Source of the DNA: Phragmites australis
Lineage: Eukaryota > Streptophyta > Magnoliopsida > Poales > Poaceae
Direction: 5' to 3'
DNA: 64,000 bases
Assembly (NCBI RefSeq): GCF_958298935.1
Contig: NC_084938.1
Location: forward strand, 23,169,501 to 23,233,500
Below, piece after piece: positions 11,487-23,521 of the stretch (its first letter is position 1; each line of letters begins with the position of its first letter). The notes beneath the pieces were generated by a model. It was not told the origin of the DNA. It saw only the letters and a list, made by a program, of their open reading frames with translations, and did no database searches. The translations under genes and the position numbers were made by a program.

Positions 11487-12399
11487 TGAACAAGGGTTCC
11501 CGATCTTCCGAAAGGTTCTGGTAACTCTCGATTTGGTGGAAACGAGACACAAGTCGATCCGGCTTCCGAACAACACGATCCGAAACCCCGCAATCGCAGC
11601 ACCACGTCTCCTCTGGTTATCAACCGGCGTTGCACGGTTGACCTCGCCAAGAAGGCTAAAATCCTTGCCTGCGAATCGAAGAACACAAGCAAGAACAAGG
11701 AAGAATGCAACCAAATTGCAGATGAATGATTAATCTCACGAGTTGGGGTCTCACAAACCGACGAAACGACGAAACTGTTCTTGACAGAATAATCTAAGCA
11801 AAATCCAACCCTAATTAGTGCGGCGACTACTGTATATAAAGGATTAGGGTCGGCCAAGGACCCCTGGACGTGTCCCTAATGGACTCCAACACGATACATG
11901 GCCCAACGGACCAAAAACGGTGACGCAGCACCGGGACAGATTCTGGATGCTGACTTGTTTCGACGTTTTCCGTTGACTCAGAAGGAATTTGGACCTCAAA
12001 CCAACGCCATTGGTTTCCTTATGAAATTATCTTTCCAACCATATGTGAATCGTCGAAAACGGAGTCCGGATGCGTCCTGGACGTCCGTTTTACTGCTCGC
12101 TGGTCCTGGAGGTCGAGGCTGATTCGGACTCGAGTTGGACTGGACCTCCTGCTGCTGTTGGACGTCCTAGCTGCTCCTCCACGCCTCCAAGCCTTCCTCT
12201 ATGTGTCTCCTTGTCCTCTCCATGATTCCTAACCAACACATAATCATTAGGTAGTAATCTATTCTCAAAATTATATAAAGAGTTGCTTAGGAACGAGCTC
12301 ACCTCTAAATTTAATTGTCGTGCGCGAGCTCTTGTGATTGGACCTTGAAAGTTCAATGGAGGATCATTGTATGTATCCGAGGGAGTGATGTCCTCATCA
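11487..12399 (-). repeat. Complete 5' LTR of the gypsy element (913 bp)
   Basis: Starts TGATGAGGACATC at 12399 and ends TTCA at 11487 (minus strand). It holds a TATA box (TATATA near 11833-11839, minus-strand promoter) followed by the presumed R-U5. The first 310 bp continue the integrase reading frame to a stop at 12090. A solo LTR of the same family lies at 46294-47194 on the plus strand and aligns over its whole length. The flanking pentanucleotide ATGTG (12400-12404) has no partner because the other end is deleted. Confidence 0.88.
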
Positions 12400-12720
12400 A
12401 TGTGTACTGCTAGGATTATCATTGACTCTGTTCGACCTTCTTGATCGTCCGACACTAAACACCGCACTTGGCTCTGATCACACGCCATCGACCATCAAGT
12501 TGCATCCAGCACCTGCACACCATGGGACAAGCAAACACATATCTCCAACTCCATCTGCAGTTAGTCCATAATCAAAATGCTCGATTGAAAACTCAAATCA
12601 ACTCAGAGCACATTCCAATCAAAATTCAAATTCTACTCAACTGCGGACTCTCCGAAGAAAAGAGTGGGCACTTCGTAAAAATACGGACTACGCAGATATC
12701 AAGGAGAAAAATACGGACCT
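12400..12720 (-). repeat. Truncated 3' LTR of the copia element
   Basis: Closely similar to 23040-23340 in the same orientation: the shared stretch includes the GATCACNCGCC, TTGCATCCA and CTGCACACCAT blocks and the AATACGGACT repeats. It ends at the gypsy insertion point on the left and fades after about 12720 on the right, so both ends of this LTR are missing. Confidence 0.8.
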
Positions 12721-14116
12721 TTAGCAATGCAAACATCAAGGATACAAGATAACGCTAAAGATATGCCAATAAAATACAAGTCTATAAAACTTTACATATA
12801 GATCACAAAGCACTTGCAAGCACTGGAGATGTCAAAGTACTATAAGGAGTAAACAATATAACTCAAAGGTGCACAATGTCTGGAAGTGAGTTCATATCAC
12901 AATCACCAGGAATGAAGCAAGTTTTGATCATATTGCTCAATTATCCAAAAGATATCACCACAAAAGCATCCACAGTTTCATGATTAGTGCAAAGATTAGA
13001 GAAACTATTGCTATGTCAAGTTCAAATTAGGCAACCAAGTTCAACCCTACAGGCTATGCAAATACCCACATATCAATCCAAGCTTTAGTTTTAAAAGCAT
13101 GAAAAAGAACATTCTTAGCACATTAAAAAGCATAAGTTAACTTTCTTATTTGATCATTTCACTATTCTCAAGTGAGCTTTAAGCAATCAAGGGTTCACTT
13201 CTTTGACAAACCACACGAGCCTTAAGCCACCGTATTAGATTTAATTTTAGCTCAAAACTTAATTATTTATTTTATTAACTCAGCATAGGATTCAAGATAT
13301 GCAATTTTCACAAAGCCAAAACAAGTTATACCTTTGCAACACAATTGAGCACATGCTATCCCAATAGTTAATCATGGGTTAAACATTTATATAGACAAAG
13401 GTCAAAGATCCTAAATCTATTGAACTGAACAAAGCGGCATAGCACAAGCTTTTCACAGAACTAGCCCTAATTTAAGCACTGATCAAGCTAAAGCAAATAC
13501 TCAAGGGTGATAAGAGATTATGTTCAAATTTCAAGTTTATTCTTAGAAAAGACAAGCTTGCTCAACAGATTTTATGTCATGTTTCAATAAGAGCCTAAAC
13601 TAGCACAAATTGTTATATATCCACTACACTTAGCATAAATTCACAACTAGTACAAGAAAGTACAAAAAATATATAAGTGAAGCTTTCTAACATGATTATC
13701 TTACAAAATACTATGCAATGCAAATACAATAAAAGTAAAATAGAGTATGTACGAAGGACAACTCCCCCTCATGCAATGTCATAAGGATGGCACACACTAA
13801 GCTCTCCTCTCAAATAGGTAAATCTTGTAGCATCTAGAGACTTAGTGAATATATCTGCTAGCTGGTGTTGGATATCTATGTAGCTCAACTCAATGTCTCT
13901 CTTATCATTGTGGTTTCTTAGAAAATAAAATCTCATATCTATGTGTTAGGTTCTGCAGTGCTGAACTGGGTTGTTGGTTAAGCTTATGACGCTGGTGTTA
14001 TCACACAAAAGTAGCATAGTCCTAAAATTCAACCCAAAATCCCTCAAAGTAGCAACCATCTATAAAATCTGTGAGCAACAGTTAGCAACAGCTACATATT
14101 CAGCTTCAGCAGTAGA
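12721..14116 (-). other. Non-coding 3' region of the copia element
   Basis: About 1.4 kb of AT-rich sequence between RNase H and the 3' LTR. No frame or structure is recognised. Long untranslated segments downstream of pol are known in Sireviruses. 13830-14110 still carries degenerate pol C-terminal sequence in broken frames. Confidence 0.5.
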
Positions 14117-14428
14117 TTATGCAACGTTAGACTGTTTGTGAGAAGACCAACACACAAGGGAAGTAACTAAGAAGTGACAACTAGCAGAGATACTTTTTCT
14201 ATCAATTCTACAACCAGTAAAATCCGTATCTGAAATACCTCGAAGAGAAAGCGAAGAGGAAGTAGAAAACCAAAACCCATACTCGAGAATGTGCTTGAGG
14301 TACCTCAGAATGCGTTTCATCGCTTGGCGGTGAGACGTCCTCAATGAAGCCTGGAAGCGAGCACACAAGTAAATAGCGAAATGGATGTCGGGTCTTATTG
14401 TCGTCAAGTACAGAAGAGAGCCGATCAT
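14117..14428 (-). pseudogene. copia RNase H / RT C-terminus fragment
   Basis: Open segment of about 103 codons. It starts with MIGSLLYLT..RPDI.FA...CARFQA (end of the RT domain), then MKRILRYLKH, then the RNase H block SDTDF.GCRIDRKS.S..CHFL..SLVCWSS.KQ. The ADWAG-type motif is altered (DTDFTG). A stop follows at once, where an intact element would continue with AEAEY. Confidence 0.88.
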
Positions 14429-14599
14429 GCTCCTGTATTCCCGCTAGTCCACCTTCTCGCCATCTTCATCTAGATCAAGCACGGTCGAGGTAGCCATCGG
14501 TGTCTCCAAGGGATTCACATCACTCATGTCGAACTTCTTTAGCAAATCCTTGGTGTACTTCACCTGGTAGACGAATGTACCTTACTTGTATTGCTTGAT

Positions 14600-14923
14600 T
14601 TATAGCTCAAGGAAGGAGTTAAGCTTGCCCATCATCGACATCTCGAACTCCCTGCTCATAGTTTTTGCAAACTTGGCCACAAGTACATGAGAAAAGCCAC
14701 CAAAAATGATATCATCCATATATATCTGAATAAGTAAGAAATCATTGTCATGCTCGAGAGTGAACAAAGTTTTATCAGCTGAAGTGGAAGTAAACGCTGT
14801 AAGACCCTCTGCTGGAGTAGAAGAAGCAGGTGCCAGCTCTGAAGCAGGTTTGGTCGAGGGAAGTAGTGGATCATCCTCGTCCTCATCGAGAGCTGGAAGA
14901 TTGTCATCTACAAAGATTGTCAT
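14600..14923 (-). pseudogene. copia reverse transcriptase, core deleted
   Basis: An acidic Ser/Pro/Thr-rich linker (about 60 residues) runs straight into LFTLEHDNDFLLIQIYMDDIIFGG. The second part is the RT palm with the YMDD catalytic motif. The roughly 200 residues that should separate them, including the first palm aspartate, are missing. Seen: the junction is in frame. Inferred: an internal deletion, so this copy cannot make an active RT. Confidence 0.82.
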
Positions 14924-15850
14924 CTACAAAGATGGTCTCACTCATCTCCTGATCATCTGCAGACTCAAAGACAGAACTAGTACAGGGGGTTGATTCATCA
15001 AAGGTCACATCATAGGACTCTATGATGGTGTTAGTGTCAAGATTAAAGACCTTGTAAGAATGACTATAAAGATAATACCCTAAGAAAATATCATCAGAAG
15101 AACGTGACTCAAACTTGTCAAGATTGTCACGCTTTAGGATGAAGCAACGACAACCAAAAACTCTCAAATGTGAAACTTTCGGCTTCCTCCCAAAGCGCAA
15201 CTCATAAGAAGTCAAATTCAAGATCGAGCGCAAGAAAATCCGATTGGAGATGTAGCATGTTGTGCTAATGTCCTCAACCCAAAACCTCCTTGGAGTCCTA
15301 TGCTCATCGAGCATCATCCTAGCCATCTCCACTAAAGTGTGATTCTTTCTCTCAACCACGCCATTCTGCTGAGGAACTTGTGGGGCAGAAAATTGATGCT
15401 CAATGAATGATAAAGACAGAAATCATCAAAGAGATAGTTCTTGAACTCGGTGTCATTATCACTGCAAATTGCTTTCAATGCATCAGGAAGTTCCTTGAAC
15501 AATCTCAAAGCTAAGCTCCAAAAGTGTGAGAACACTTCATTCTTGCTCACAAGAAAGAAGGCCCAAGAGTAACGGGAGAAATCATCAACAATGACAAGAA
15601 CATACCACTTCCTAACAGCCGAACGAACTTGAGAAGGACCAATAGTATCCATATGGAGAAGTTCTCCCGGTCGTTCAGTTATCACCAGATTGACTAGTGG
15701 GTGAGAGGCGGCAACCATCTTGCTATACCGATAAGGAGCACAAACAAGATTCTTCTCAAACTTGAGCTTGGAAAATCCTTGGATCAAGCCTAGGGCACTC
15801 AAACAAGTAAGTAAATCAAAGATCATGTACCCTAGTCTCCTATGCCACAT
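14904..15850 (-). pseudogene. copia integrase (frameshifted)
   Basis: Two overlapping open segments, 15850-15332 and 15359-14904. The first starts with the GAG-pre-integrase WHRRLG motif and contains the integrase core with D (LLHMDTIGP) and D (CSDNDTEFKN). The frame breaks in the following loop and continues in the second segment with VERKNHTLVEMARMML, which carries the catalytic E, then the RVFGCRCFI block and FLGYY. All three catalytic acids survive but not in one frame. Confidence 0.88.
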
Positions 15851-15934
15851 CCAAAACTCAAAATAATGTTAAGCAATCAAATAACGAGAAGAACCAAGAG
15901 ACTCAGAAAAATCAGCTTTAAAAACTCTACAAAC

Positions 15935-16267
15935 TCAAGAAATCTTGCAAATCAAAGCACCAGAAGAATCAAGAAATCGAGAAGTATCACGTTTAAAATA
16001 CACTTCCAAGTCCTCATCCAACAACTGAGATACAGAGAGAAGCTTGTATCCCAGATGCTCCACCAAAGCTACATCCTTGAGAGTGAAATTTTCATTCACC
16101 CTTACCATACCTATGGCATTCACCCTTCCTTTCCAATCATCCTCGAATGTGATGTACTCGTGTCGCTTCACAGGGGTGAGGCTGGAGAACCATGATGAAT
16201 CTTCGGTCATGTGACGCGAACAACTGGAGTCAATGAGCCACTTGTTCTCTAGGCCTCTGCCGGCCAC
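15935..16267 (-). pseudogene. copia aspartic protease
   Basis: Open segment of about 110 codons with WLIDSSCSRHMT, the retropepsin active site. The usual DSG triplet reads DSS, so the flexible glycine of the active site is replaced. Downstream LLSVSQL is the standard copia block between protease and integrase. Confidence 0.85.
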
Positions 16268-16339
16268 CTACATATGAGAAGAATAATTGGTGGATGACTC
16301 AGTACTGGGGTTAGTAATAAACCTCTTGTGAATCCAAAA

Positions 16340-18204
16340 CTAGGTCATCCGTCCTGAAGTGGCAAAAGCGGGTGTAGGTAAAATATATCTAGTACGCTGA
16401 GGGCGAATACCACGATGAGAAAAACATGGTCTGCCAAAATGCTGGGACTCAAAACCTCTTGCACGTGGACCAAAACCAAATGAGTCATAGCAAAATCCAT
16501 GCTGGGCAACACCTCTAGGAATAGAGTGAAAAGCGCTAGGGACTCGTGAGTGGAAACGAGAAAAAGGCTCATGTACACCAACAGAGGGGCAGTACATGTC
16601 TCGAATGCTCCACTCCCACTCACATCGCTCATCTCTCCTACGACGAAAGCAAAACCCAATCAAGTGACCCTCTCTCTAGCAGTAGGTGTAGTGGTAGCGT
16701 CTCTTGGGAACTTGTCTGCCGATCACTCGGGGCTCTCTCACATGCTCTCTCATATTAGGCTTTAGAGCTCTTTTGGGTTGTGGTGCGGGTTTCTTTTTTG
16801 TGGGTTGAGGAATGGGTTTCTTGATGGGTTATGGTGTGGCATTGATTTTGAACTTCTCAGCTTCTAGGGTAGTAGTATGGTGAACACAATCTTACTCTCT
16901 CCATTGTAAGCCACCCTCTCAAAACCCAACCCAAAAGCCAAATCAGCATTGTCAGCACACATCTTGGTTTTAGCTAAGATCAAATTCATTTTTCCTTTGC
17001 CCTCTGAGTACTTCTCCACTAGAGAAATGAGGTACTCATTCTCAATCAAAAGTTTTTGAACTTGCTCGGTACCTAGCTGATTTTGTCCTAAAAGATAGTG
17101 CATGTGGAATAATTTGACTACACATCCTTAGAACTCCTAGCACTGTCCAATCTAGACTCTAGCTCCTTCAGGCATTTGTCTTTCAATTCAACATCTTTTG
17201 CAAGCAAAGGACAATTCTTACAAGCACCTAAGAGAGTTGACCTAGACTCCTCCTCAAGAAGCTTCTTCTCGGCACTCTCAAGCTGTCTGACGACTTGAGC
17301 ATACACATTACAAAGCTCAGCAAGTTCAGCCATGATAATTAGGCAACTCTCACACTCCTCAACATCAGGTCTAGACCTAAGAAATATAAGTTCAGTAGAG
17401 ACAGACTCATACTTAGGTCTAAGATCCTTCAACTCACGTATAACTTTCTTAAGTAACCTATTCTGGCTAACAAGAGAATCATTCAAGGTATCAACTTGGA
17501 TGGAAAGCTAGTCATAGGAAGGCAATACCTTAGAAGAATCGAGCTCGAGCTCGTTGTCGTTGTCGTCCGCCATGAAGCAGATGCCAGTGAAGTCTTTATC
17601 CTTCTTCTTGTTCTTTGCTTGCGGTTCATCCTCCTTTGAGCTCTCCTCCTCACTTGAAGAGATGTCGATATCGTAGAGAGCCGCCACAAATGCCCTCTAG
17701 CCGCTTTGGCCGTCTTCTTGGCCATCTTATCGCGGTTCTTCTTGAAGAAGGGTGTCTTCATCTTTTTATACTTGTCGGTGTCGTGGTTGCAGTCCCCCCT
17801 CTTCTTAAGCTTGGGTCAGTCTCCTTGAAGTTGGTGGTATCACCACACTCAAAGCAGGCACGAGAACCGCTCCTGCTTCGATCTCGATGGTTGTTGTAGA
17901 AGCGGGTGAACTTCTTCACAATCAACGTAAGGTCCTCATCATCAAGCGCGTCCACCTGCTTCTCTGTGATAGAAACCAAGGAAGACAAATCAAATCCACT
18001 CGGTGAAGTGTTAGTACAAGAAAAGCTAGCTCCAGTCTGATTGCCACCACTAGGCTTGAAAACCAATGCCACGTTCTGAGACAGGGGGTTTTCGAGGCCG
18101 ATCCGAGCCACCTTGGCTATCTCGATGGACTTGAGCTTGCTAAAGAGCTCATCATAAGTTAACATGTCATAACTTGAAGACTCTTCAATGCTCGAGATCT
18201 TCAC
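16340..18204 (-). pseudogene. copia gag region with coiled coil (broken frames)
   Basis: Read from 18204 leftwards. A Gag segment (148 codons) has the YDELFSKLKSIE-type UBN2 end, then a zinc knuckle reading CFECGDTTNFKETDP in which the histidine and last cysteine are lost. After a frameshift comes an acidic linker with MADDNDNELELDSS, then a coiled-coil segment (17486-17118; SLVSQNRLLKKVIRELKDL...). Further broken pieces follow at 17103-16864 and 16663-16340. A coiled coil and extended Gag are features of Sireviruses. The pieces cannot be translated as one protein. Confidence 0.8.
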
Positions 18205-18751
18205 TTCTTATATGCTATGGTCAAGAGCATAGAGAAGCTTGATTGCTCTCTCGTGGTCAGAATAGGGTAAAATGCCAGATGATCGAAGATTGCTAACAAT
18301 CCCATCAAAGCTAGTAAACATAAACATCGCATCTAAAGACTCTCCAAGGCCTTGCACAAATATTTGGTATTTTTAGTTGTATGTGCTTTGGTGTCTGACC
18401 TTAATCTGATTAGGACCTTTATGAAAAACACTCAGAGTAATCCAGATCTCCCAGGCAGTATGGAGTTTCTAGACCCTGTCAAAATCATTCCAACTTAGGC
18501 TAATGAACAAAATATTTCGCCTCATTGTTGGCATCATACTGTTCGATTTGAACCTGAGTCATACGAGCAGCAGGGATCTCATTGTTAGAATCAACTGCTT
18601 CCTATATTGCACTTCCTTAGCTTAGAACATAAACCTCCATATGCACCTTCTAGTACGAAAAATCATGGCCATCAAACAACGGAATGTTCCCACTTCTCTC
18701 CATCTCACATACGGATCACAAAGCCGGTTAAGGTCAATAAGTGATCAAACT

Positions 18752-18764
18752 GGCTCTGATACCA
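18752..18764 (-). other. Primer-binding site of the copia element
   Basis: Minus strand TGGTATCAGAGCC, complementary to the 3' end of initiator tRNA-Met, three bases inside the LTR end (CTACA at 18767-18771). This fixes the element's orientation and the inner boundary of its 5' LTR. Confidence 0.9.
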
Positions 18765-18766
18765 AT

Positions 18767-21700
18767 TGTAGGATCAAGAGTGGCAACTAGAGGGGGGTGA
18801 ATAGGTGCCTCAACAAATTTCTTGCAAAATTGATAGCATTCTCCTATTCGATCACCCAACACACCTCTAAAAAAGAATCACAATAGAACGCAACACAAAT
18901 ACGCAACGGAAAAACTATACTTACCTAGAAAGTCTGGAGACATCAGAGATAGGACCGGAGAGTCCAGAGATTTTGAAAAAGATCAATGTGGGGAACCATC
19001 CAAATAATATTCTAATTAATCACCAGGAAGATCATTATCCATAATCACATCCTCGATGATTAACCAAAATATCATCCCGGTAGTCCCGGCACGTGTTTTG
19101 TGCCCAAGGATCGGAACACATGCCTTCCAACATGTACATCACAACATAGCTTAATAAAAAGTGAGTAATAAATATTTATATTACAAGTATTAAGCATGCA
19201 AATAATTTTAACAATTTACAACAAAAGCAAGCTAGGAGAAAACAAAAACCCCTCAACTCCTAACCACAAAAGAACTACGCAGCGGAAAGTTAAACTTAGA
19301 GACAACAAAAGAGAACGGCGCCACATGCCCTTAGGCCCTGTCTAAAAAATGCCACCTTCAGAGTATGATGCACTACTCTTGCCCGCCACCCCGATTGACA
19401 GGCACGAAGTAGCCAAAAAAAGCCTATTCCTCAGCAGCAGGAGTACTTGAAAACGCAGGCATTAGTACGAAGGTACTCGCAAGACTTAAACCATATGGAA
19501 CACATATACATAGCTCGACTTCGAGGATTATGCATTGATCATTAGCAAGGATGAGCCACAGGTTAGGTAAAACATATGCACTAAGCATCCTAGATATATG
19601 TGTGAGCGATTGAAACTTTACCAAAACATATGAAAACTACCTTGCAACTAACAACTGAACAAAAGTAACTGGAACCAACATGTATATCAATAAGTAACAA
19701 GTACCAACATCACCATCTCCCACATACCGAACCACAAACCATACTCGAAACTCTACGACCGATGCAGATGGATAGAAGCATGCTCATGACCGAGAGCGCG
19801 GTAGTTCAAACTGTTTATACACCCTGCAGGGGATACTCCTGGACCCATACGACATGATGACCATTCGACTTGTGCCACTGGCCAAAGTGCACACAAGAGG
19901 GTACTCGTGATAACCTTTCCTAACCAGCCCCAGTTGTTTGGATCATACATCGCTCGGTGCGGTGGTACTAGAACTACTCCCGGAGCAAACTAATACCACT
20001 ACAAGCCCGCCCGCTTACACCGTCGATGTCCAAGCCCAAAAAGCCATAGTTGCGAAGGTATTCGACTCGCCTTACCATTAGATCAGCATGTGGTGAGTAA
20101 GGTAAATGCTAAAACCAACAACACTGACAATCGGTGCTTAACCGACGCAAAGCGGTCTATGGTGTTAGGCTTCCTCTACCGGCCTACCCAGGAGAACTCC
20201 ACATCCGGGCAGGACAAAACACCTACTAGCACCGCCCACACATCATCTCATACTCACCACTCAAACAACCATCTCAACCTCAACAAGTATATGTAATCAT
20301 AAGAAGGTCCTATGCTCACGAACAACGGGATGCGCCGTCGTTCGACTTCTACCGAATGACCTAAGCATGGTTAAGCATATAAGTTGAACTCATACCTAGA
20401 CGTTGACAACATCTCAAGGCTATAAGGAATGTAAATACACAAGTATTCAAAGTAGAAGAATGCAATCAGCATAGGTTCTACCCATTGTTACCCGATACTA
20501 ACTCACTAAACATGCATACATGTTTAGTGAGTCAATAAACATGCAATAAGCATAGTTCATCAATGTTAGACTTATCCAATTACATAATATGGATCAATAT
20601 GCTTAGTTGCTTGCCTTGATGCACTAGCTCAAATAGGTGGGGCACGTCGGGATCGCCCTCGGCCTCCGGGATCGACGGATCGGTGTGCTCTATGAAACAT
20701 AACGTGTACAATGATAAGTATGAATGAAATGCAACAATGCATGCCACAAGGCGCATATGATGAAATGCCTCAAAATATGCCACATAATGCAGGGAAACAA
20801 TTTTTCTAGATAGAACAAGTCATAAGGAGACTGGCAAAATTGGTTTCACTCATTAGAATTAGTGACGAATTAAAGAAGCCTTAACCTAATTAATTCATCT
20901 CAGAAATTTAATTAACTATTTCAAGGCTAGGGATATTTTTAATGGGTAGAGGAGGTTATTATGAAACTAACAAAATTGGTTTCATAATTGTTAGAGCTAT
21001 AGAGAATTTACTATGAATTTTACAAGTTATCAGCACAAAAGGAAAAAAACTGATAAACAGTAAACTCGGATACTCAGGGTTGACCCGGATACACCGTGTA
21101 CCGGAGACTCCAGATGACCTTCCGGGCGGAGCTCTCTGTTATTTTCGGCTGGGAGTCGCCCGGACCCTCCGGTTTAATCCAGATTCTCCGGGTGGCTCCA
21201 GAACAGCCCGTTTGAGAGGGGGAAATCTTGGCCAAAATGATTTGCAAACTTCTCCATACCAAAAGAAAACATCTTAGAGCTAATTCAAGGGTCCTAGAAC
21301 TCACTACCCAAACTAGAAACTCAATTCCTAACTCAAATTCATCCAAAACCCTCCTTTGCTCCAATTTCATCAAGAACTCAAGAACTTCACTAAAACTCAA
21401 AATCTATCAACCAAATCTTGAATTCACGCCATGGGAAGCCTAAGAGACTTACCCATGGTGCTTGTGGAGTTGGGTGACCACTAGGGGATGAAGGAAACGG
21501 AGGAAATCGTTCGGGAGACAAAGAAATCTGGTGTTCTTCATATTTCAACCCTAAACACCAAAAGACACCAAATCCGGCTCAAATCCTCCGGGAAAATGAA
21601 AATGAATTGAGGGGATGGATACCTTATGAGCTCATGATCACGTAGGTACCACATACTCACCTCGAATCCTTCTCTTGAGGTCGGATTTGAGAGAGAAGGA

Positions 21701-23521
21701 GAGAGTGCTTGAGAGGGAGTGAGAGAGAGGGAGGAGCAGCAACTCCTGCTGTACGGGTGGGAGTGAGGGCACTGGAGAGAGGGGGTGGGAGCAGGTGGAT
21801 GCACGTGAGGGAGAGGGAGGGGTGGTTGGCCCACATGTGGGGCCCATATTTTAGAGAAAAGGGTCTGTTTTGACTGCGAATTTCATTCTTTTCTCTCCCG
21901 AATTTCTTTTCTCTCATCCAATTGACTTTTAACGAAGTGCATTAGTATTCCCAATTACAATTACACAAAATTAAATATAATGCTTAAAAAGCATGATTAT
22001 GCTTAATTGCGTGATTAAGGATTTAGAACGTGACAATCAAAAACCAAACTTGAAGATTCAACAAAATGTGGGTGTCATGGTTGGAATCGAACACTAGGTT
22101 CCTCAACAAACCAATCCATGACTCATCCCCACATAAAGAATGAATCTTGAGAAAAGATCACTCAAGGTTCAAGAGATGAACACCGGGTGAAGAAGATATT
22201 TAAAATGATGGTCTAAAAGTAAGGGAATTCAAGACCCTATCACATATGCATGTGTATGTGAATTTTATGCCCTTAGAATTAAGAAGAACAACCTCCCAAG
22301 GTGTTAAAATTCAGCTAAAAAACAAAAATCAACACTAAAAAGGAAAAACTTGCACACAACCTAAGAGAACCAAGAGAGAGAAACTAGAAGAAGGGAAACT
22401 TAAGCATATGTAACAAAATAACATTTATTACTCAAAGAGATCAGCTCTATTTTAGGAGGATTACAAAGATTTTCCTCTCAAACTCTGACCTATTACATAG
22501 ACTAAGTACTTATCCTCCTCCCCTTTAAAATCCTAGTATAATGCTCCCATAACAAGGGGCTCAAATGGCCAGTTCAAGACTCTCTAACCCTACCCCTCTA
22601 TTTATAGGCCTAGAAAATTTGACCCCTAAGTTTTGTAGCTTTTTTCCAAAATACATCACTCATGTAGTACACTCCTACCTATCACCGAGGATATTTTGGT
22701 CTATTTTCTTCTCCATTCATCGGTCAGCCGTGAAGCCTTCACGACTTACCTTCGCATCAACGCAAGCTTCAAGATGGTGCCATGTACTCCTCCAGTCCTC
22801 CCACGATTTTGAGACCAAACCGTGAAACCCTTTGCACGCTTCTCAAAGTGTAACACGTCACTTGCTTACACATTAAGCAAGCGCTCTGATAACGATGCGT
22901 GGACTCTATCATACGATCCTGACCACCGGCAAGTCTTTCCTGCTCCTGATCACTCAGCTGTCTTATCACTTGCATCGGTATCCCTTTCGCCTGACTTTCA
23001 CATGACGTCTTCATCCATCTTCTAAGCTTTGATTGACCTCCACGTGTACCGCTAGGATCACTCTTGACTCCGTTTGGCCTTCTTGATCGTCTAACACCAA
23101 GCACCCTACTTGACCCTGATCACCCGCCGTCGATCGCTAAGTTGCATCCATCACCTGCACACCATAAGACAAGCAAACACATATCTCCAACTCTATCTGC
23201 AGTTAGTCTATAATCAAAATGCTCAATTGAAAACTCAAATCAATTCAAAGCATATTCCAATCAAAATTCAAATTATGCTCAACTACGGACTCTCTAAAGA
23301 AAAGAGTTGACACTTCGCAAAAATACGGACTCTATGAGAAAATATACGGACTCTTTGCATATCCCAGTTCACTTCAAAACTATGGACCATCCGAAGAATT
23401 TTGTGGACTCTCCGCACAACCCAGGCAATCCGAAAACTCGATAAACCAAATCGACAAACTAATCAATCACTCATCACATATAAATTAAAATATATTTTAA
23501 TTTAGTTTCTCAAAACTCCCA
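18767..23521 (-). repeat. 5' LTR of the copia element, split by a solo LTR
   Basis: From TGGGAGTTTTGAG at 23521 to ..CTACA at 18767 on the minus strand. About 1.7 kb remain after removing the insertion at 18987-22040. Contains CCTATAAATAGAGGGG (TATA box at 22599-22606, minus strand) and the CACCCCCCTCTAG motif near the end, both typical of this LTR family. A related LTR in the opposite orientation lies at 29991-32353. The outer boundary is inferred by comparison with that copy. Confidence 0.8.
18987..22035 (-). mobile_element. Solo LTR of a large Ty3/gypsy-type family (3049 bp)
   Basis: Minus strand starts TGTCACGTTC at 22035 and ends CCCCACA at 18987. The pentamer ATCAA flanks it on both sides (18982-18986 and 22036-22040), a perfect target duplication. 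It has no primer-binding site, no internal domain and no second LTR, so it is a solo LTR left by LTR-LTR recombination. The 3-kb length and TGTCAC start fit large-LTR gypsy families of grasses. The open frames inside (21538-21917 minus, 19753-19950 minus, others) have no recognisable domain. Confidence 0.9.

Larger units (their letters stand above)
5511..12399 (-). mobile_element. Ty3/gypsy LTR retrotransposon (CRM-like chromovirus), 3' LTR truncated
   Basis: One element reading right to left. It has a 5' LTR at 11487-12399, a primer-binding site at 11461-11479, a leader of about 1.1 kb, an intact gag-pol frame at 5511-10334, a purine tract at about 5680-5692 and only 138 bp of 3' LTR (5542-5679). 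I saw one mismatch between the two LTR copies over those 138 bp, so insertion looks recent. The left end stops abruptly at 5542. The missing remainder of the 3' LTR and the loss of adjoining copia LTR sequence suggest a later deletion. The bases right of the 5' LTR (from 12400) are copia LTR, so the element inserted into that older element. Confidence 0.9.
12400..23521 (-). mobile_element. Decayed Sirevirus-like Ty1/copia element
   Basis: Reads right to left: 5' LTR (18767-23521, interrupted by a 3-kb solo LTR), primer-binding site 18752-18764, gag, protease, integrase, a deleted reverse transcriptase, RNase H, a long non-coding 3' region and a truncated 3' LTR (12400 to about 12720). The LTR type, the long gag with a coiled coil and the domain order fit the Sirevirus (Maximus/SIRE) lineage. 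Many stops and frameshifts make it non-autonomous. The gypsy element sits in its 3' LTR. Confidence 0.88.

Noticed and set aside
18752..18764. Part of a tRNA gene
   Set aside because: Only the primer-binding complement is present next to an LTR end; no cloverleaf or A/B boxes.
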